Shown here in pieces: positions 59,259-64,000 of a stretch of DNA of 64,000 nucleotides. The stretch's first letter is position 1. Every line of letters starts with the position of its first letter. A program made the position numbers and the translations under genes. The stretch spans positions 11,162,501 to 11,226,500 of the forward strand of contig NC_061140.1 in NCBI RefSeq assembly GCF_905220365.1, in the 5' to 3' direction. The stretch comes from Vanessa cardui (lineage: Eukaryota; Arthropoda; Insecta; Lepidoptera; Nymphalidae). The notes under the pieces were generated by a model. The model worked only from the letters and a program-made list of their open reading frames with translations, made no database searches and was not told where the DNA came from.

Positions 59259-59575
59259 TATAGTACGACACAACTTAGATGTAGCATCGGAAATGCAATG
59301 AAACCGATTACTGCCGATACACACAAATAATAGAAACAGCTCCCTATCGCGCCATTCGACGCTATTCGTCGCTATAGATTCTCGCGTCATTTCAATCTTG
59401 TCGTGTCAAATTGACGTATATAATAGGTTATATGATATTACAAGTTATTACGTTTGTATAAAGATCATATTCAGGTAAGAAGTAAATATTGATAATTTGA
59501 GATAGCGTACTTAATTATGATTTGATCGGTTTTACGGATTTTGCCGATGCTACATCTAAGTTGTGTCGTACTATA
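59259..59575. mobile_element. MITE with long terminal inverted repeats (copy 2)
   Basis: A 317-bp element begins tatagtacgacacaacttag and ends ctaagttgtgtcgtactata, giving near-perfect terminal inverted repeats. It is the same family as 57305-57647 and the half copy at 20157-20302. Confidence 0.82.
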
Positions 59576-61198
59576 TAGAAATTATATGTGTGGTGTGTTA
59601 TATATAGTGGGTAGTAAAATAAAAATCACAGAGACTTTTCAAAATGAAATATATTTCATGGAACCCGTAGCGTTTCTTAGCTGTTTTATATAAAATTTAT
59701 ACAAATAGTTAAATATTTTTACTAATTCAATATAATTTTTTTTTACATAAATTTTAATAGGTCCTATAAATTGTTTTACATCTCTCATTAACCATTAGCT
59801 AAATTCGTTACAACTATTTTTCTTGGGACAGTAATTGGCACCATTTCTCTAAATATTATAGGACTGAGTAAGTATGCTTATATTTTTACTTTATGAACTT
59901 CCCCACAAGTTCGATTAGAAAGAATAAAAAATCTTGTCTATGGTATCACCTGTGAGGTAAGAAACGCTAAAAGAAATAAAACAAAGTTGAGATTCGAACA
60001 CAGAGAAGAGTTTCAGTTGAACTAATAAAACAGTCAATAAGTAAAAACCGCAACTTATACATAAAAAAATCAGAAACACTGAGTAAATTTTTCATTTCCA
60101 TAATCAAAATCACTGGTAATCTCTATGGTTGCAAGGAATACCATCACAATAAATATATTGTAAATAATAACAAATAAATAGTTCGGAAGTATACAAAAAA
60201 TAAATCTTTATAAATACTTATAAACTAATTGAATTGATTTATAGAACTGAACTATTTAATTAACGGTAAAGCGAATGTATTCTATTTTCGAATTATTTTA
60301 ATTAAATCATGGCACAATTTTGTAACGGAAAATATTCTTTGTGAAAATTGAATTTCGAATAATAATAACTAACACTACTTTGCACTTGTATCGCTTTACC
60401 GTTCCGTTCTATAGTTTATGGTCGAATAAAACTAAATGTAGTATGAATTAAATACAATGTGACCAATTTAAACTAAAAAGTAATTCGAATAGATACATTT
60501 AAAAGCCACTTCTGTGAGTTACATACATCTATATATTACAAAGGCTTACGTTAGGCGATCTATAATACATAATACCATCAATAATACAAACAAAACCTAT
60601 ATGTTAGTAGAAAAATTTAGATAAAAAAGCGTAAGTAATTATTTAATTAAATACTGTGTTTGGAATGCGTCACATTTATGTATAATTAAATAGGCAATCT
60701 CAGTCGGATTATTTTTGTTCAGAGACAGATTCATAACAAGATGACCAGCATCGGAACCAGATAATATCTGCCTCGAATTTTTTTGAATGATTGTTTTTAT
60801 ACCTAGGAGGTGATCTAATATAGTCAATAAAACAAATCTTTAATATAATTTACACTCCCGTAGCTCGCGAAGCTTACAACACTTAACACAAAATAAATGT
60901 CCTTACACTGTATACACATTATCTAATACAAATTATGATAACATTACAATTAGTTGCAAACATAAATAATTTTTATGTCGCGTTAAAGACTAGAATACGT
61001 TGAGGATAGAAAGCAGACGTCAATCTGGAGGAACTTGACATATCATTTCTGCTTTTTGATTTTGTTGGCAAAGCGTTTGTGTCTGTTGATTGAATACTCT
61101 GTTTTCGTTTAATCTGTAGCAGCACTACTCGGTTGGGTTAAACAAGATGGCGTCATGTGTCAAGAAATGGCGCGAATATGTTGGACTGGCTGTATGCA

Positions 61199-63211
61199 TT
61201 AGCGTTTCCCGATGAAGTCGATCATTTGATCTATCTGTTCCTCCTCGTCGTAGAGGTACAAAGACTCCATGCAACCCTTGAAGTAGGGCGAGGTGAAACA
61301 TTTCGACCTGGAAAGCAAAAATAATCATATTAATTCACGTACTATTTTAATATGTTTTCGCGAAGAAATACAAGCTTAAAAAAGATATGAGAGAAATATT
61401 AGGAAAAAAGTGAAAGATTTTAGAAAAAGTATGTTTATATCTTTGATTCTAAAGTAAAAACATATTGTGTTTTAAAATCAAATAATTTACTTGTTACATT
61501 TGATTGACAAGCTTATGACAAAAGAAAAAAAATTCTACATTCGGAAAATTAGTAAACAATTAATAAAATCAATACAAAATAATTTCATCTTTATTGTACA
61601 TACTTATAAAACTTACCCAAACTTAGAAAATCATGCTGTTAGTGTTTAAATCAAAAGAAATAATCTAGAAGTTCAACGTGCTTAGTTTAGAAGGAAGCGT
61701 GAAGAATATAAAATACAATTCAAAAGCCAAAATGTAACCAAAGACCCAAAGCTTGTTCTAAAAAAATATATTCTCAAGATTATTCTTTGCTATAATTGTT
61801 AAAGCATAGTCACTCTTGTTTTATTTTATACATTAATTCCTAAAGGAGTAAATTTAATTTGATCGAATGTATATTCTATTTGAAGTATCTATTTCATTAT
61901 AATTTACCTAATCCGTATGGTATTATACCTAAATATATCAGTATGTAAAGTTGTATTCTAATATCGGTCAGTGGATGTAATATCATATATCGATATTTTA
62001 GTTGTTATTGATTGTACAATAGAGTAATTAATTGTACAAAATGTCCAAAAAAGTCTAGTTTGAATAAGTCTTAATCATTTATATTATAAATATCATCCAG
62101 TACTTTTAAATCGCGTTCACGCACACTAAGAAAACGAAATGACATTTGGTAAGTGTGAAGCGAAGCTGTCACGCACACCAAAACAAATAAATAAGATACA
62201 GATTAAAAAAACCGAAATATGCAATTAAAATAACATAGAAGGGACTCATCGTTCCAGAAACCACCGATTCACGGATAGGAATATCATTTCACTTAAAGGG
62301 CCGTTTCAAAGTTTCTTTTATTTATTATGTAGATGAGCTATTTAATCATTTTTTTTTATCTCGATGATATTTTCCAAGGTAATTTGTCGCGAGAAATTGT
62401 CATACATGTCGAAGTGATATCTATTTGATTTGTGAGGAATGTGTGTTATCACTGTGAGATAACAATAGTTCATTGATAAAGTGTTCATCTATATTAAAAT
62501 TTTGATCTTAAAAATCGGTTTTATCGCCTTCATTAGAACTATTACTAAACTAGATACAAAATATCTACCAATACATTCTTTATTTGAACACATACTTAAT
62601 GTATATACATAATCATTAATTTTATTAATAACAAATTATAACTCGAATCATGCAGCAGAGATAGTTAGTAGTATAAAGTCGTGAGAAGAGAAATATCATA
62701 AAACTCCTCGGGTACCTAAATCCCTGGATCCGCCCCGTGTAATTGTTTTATATACGTCTTGAAGAGTTCGAGCTGATCGGTCTCTTGCAGTACCTCCACG
62801 CAGCCTTTGAAGTAATCTGTCGTGAAACAGTCTTTCCTGTGTCCCAACAACGAATACAATAAATAATCATATTATACAAAAACATATAATTTACAAATTA
62901 AACTTTAAAATTGAGCTCAACATCCTAATGACACTGGCTGAAAAACGCCACAACAAAAAACATCAAATTACAAATTAAGAAGATTAGTCCGTGACTCACC
63001 GGCAAAGGGTATAAAGCTGGGGTTCCCTGAAGAGGTTGTAACAGTCATCGCAGATACGGTCGAGGCGCGCGAAGATGGCTGCGTCGTACACGCCTTTGCA
63101 TTGCAGGTTGAAGAAGGAACGGCGCGCGACGTGGTGCGACGTGGAGGGGGGCGCGGCCGCCGCCAGCGTCAGCGTCAACAACGCGCACACTTGCACTGAG
63201 CTTAGATGCAT
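61199..63211 (-). CDS. ITP: ion transport peptide precursor (ITP, amidated isoform)
   Basis: Minus-strand exons 63211-63000 and 61307-61199 join in phase 2 to give a 106-aa prepropeptide. Residues 1 to about 20 form a signal peptide. A dibasic site (ARR, ending at residue 31) precedes the mature hormone, which starts SFFNLQCKG. The mature peptide has the six CHH-family cysteines at positions 7, 23, 26, 39, 43 and 52. It is 72 residues long and ends DFI-GKR, where the Gly is the amide donor and KR the cleavage site. ITP belongs to the crustacean hyperglycaemic hormone family and acts as an antidiuretic, ion-transport hormone from brain neurosecretory cells. The ATG follows directly after a sequence resembling an acceptor (tctcgttacag), so a non-coding 5' exon probably lies upstream, beyond or near the window edge. 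The intervening ITPL exon is skipped in this form. Confidence 0.95.
62716..63211 (-). CDS. ITP: ion transport peptide-like (ITPL, non-amidated isoform)
   Basis: The shared exon 63211-63000 joins in phase 2 to exon 62836-62716, which ends at TAG. The precursor has 110 aa. Its mature peptide is 79 residues and shares the first 40 with ITP, then continues KDCFTTDYFKGC and ends HGADPGI with no amidation signal. This is the classic insect arrangement: retaining the middle exon gives ITPL, skipping it gives ITP. All six cysteines are kept. ITPL forms are more widely expressed and are not amidated in other insects. Confidence 0.95.
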
Positions 63212-64000
63212 CTGTAACGAGAGTTTTCAAATATAAAAATACATATATTTAAAAAACATTCCTTACATATAATCCTAACAAGAACTATTAGGGAGGTAGA
63301 CATCAAAAAATCAATATACATAGAAGGGTTTTAAATGAATGGAATTATTTTGGGATACGTTCGATCGGATGAATTTAGTAATTACAACTAGTAGATTTGA
63401 TCGTAATCCGCACTTTTGAATATTGTTCCCCAAATGCTCTACCAATTAAATTAGTGACTATACTACTGTGAAGTCTTAAGACGATGACTTCTTTTGTTTT
63501 ATAGCATAGCTGCTATTCAATCTCTTTATTTTATTTTGAAAATATCTTGAATTTTTAAAAAAAAAAATAATAGCCAGTAAAAGGGAACCCTAAAAGTAAA
63601 AAAATATGTCAGGCTTAACGGTATATTAAAACATAAATCGTAATTCATTTTTATGATATAAAAATCTATAACGGTTAATTTTAATTGTAACATAATAATT
63701 TATTCGATTGTTATTTCTCGTGAAAGTTTTTATTATATGCATTCGGAAGAAATTTATATTTTATCTGTAGCCTTAAGGTTTTTTTTTTAATTTCATTTGT
63801 AGCAAACATACAGACGGTGAAATAAATCTGGTGATAAGCTGTCACCTCCTTCGTATTGACAGTGTTGAATAAATCATGTCGGTATACCCTATGCCATATA
63901 CAAATTCAGTGGTAGAGCTAATAAATAGTGGGTTGTATCTACCCAGACGGGGTCGTACATAGTCGTGTCACTACCTACGCGATACCTCCTTAATTTAGTC
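63212..64000. other. upstream region of the ITP gene, no exon seen
   Basis: The first intron or 5' flank of ITP should lie here. It is AT-rich, and a strongly diverged family B SINE fragment is visible at about 63880-63990 (gtatctacccagacggggt). No exon could be supported. Confidence 0.55.

Larger units (their letters stand above)
54905..61198. other. 6.3-kb intergenic interval
   Basis: No exon could be supported. The first part is the likely 3' UTR of the Kenny-like gene (AATAAA at 55732). The rest is AT-rich with two TIR-MITEs (57305-57647, 59259-59575), a short hairpin at 58013-58041 and a threefold aataacagaaag(T)n repeat at 55856-55915. The ITP 3' UTR must lie at the right edge. Confidence 0.65.

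Noticed and set aside
60639..60827. 62-codon minus-strand ORF downstream of ITP
   Set aside because: No motif, no splice signals, and AT-biased composition; probably within or beyond the ITP 3' UTR.

Overview
The window reads as nuclear DNA of a moth or butterfly (Lepidoptera). It is AT-rich, its genes are split into short exons with canonical GT/AG junctions, it carries tRNA-derived SINEs and non-LTR retrotransposon pieces of the kind common in Lepidoptera, and it contains insect-specific genes (a yellow/MRJP gene and an ion transport peptide gene). The genes had to be assembled exon by exon; apart from the retroelement reverse transcriptases, no gene is one long ORF.

Layout. 0.9-2.6 kb: decayed, nested LINE remnants. 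3.2-9.5 kb (minus): an eight-exon yellow-family gene, 427 codons. 10.1-16.7 kb (plus): a seven-exon RCHY1/Pirh2-type CHY-RING ubiquitin ligase, head to head with yellow, with 538 bp between the start codons. 16.7-25.8 kb: a gene-poor AT-rich stretch. 25.8-33.0 kb (minus): a four-exon ceramide-1-phosphate transfer protein (CPTP) gene whose last exon lies 6.4 kb from the third, with a mariner remnant, SINEs and MITEs in that intron. 34.3-54.9 kb (plus): a large NEMO/IKK-gamma/optineurin family gene (Kenny-like), 13 shared coding exons plus two candidate terminal exons that each encode a C-C-H-C zinc finger. It is head to head with CPTP and its introns are heavily colonised by transposons, including a 2.4 kb LINE with an intact reverse-transcriptase ORF and a miniature PIF/Harbinger-like element. 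54.9-61.2 kb: intergenic, with two full copies of a TIR-bearing MITE. 61.2-63.2 kb (minus): the ion transport peptide gene, with alternative ITPL and ITP terminal exons.

The genes are not an operon and have separate roles: cuticle or secreted protein (yellow), ubiquitin ligation (RCHY1), sphingolipid transport (CPTP), NF-kB/autophagy adaptor (Kenny-like) and neurohormone (ITP). Two divergent pairs (yellow/RCHY1 and CPTP/key) probably share promoter regions. The most unusual structure is around exon 11 of the Kenny-like gene. It is flanked upstream by a roughly 180-bp tandem array that carries acceptor-like sequence, and downstream by a C-rich minisatellite that repeats the exon's own splice-donor context 14 more times while the reading frame stays open for over 900 bp. 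Exon limits were inferred by eye from splice consensus, phase and family similarity; no alignment or transcript data were available.
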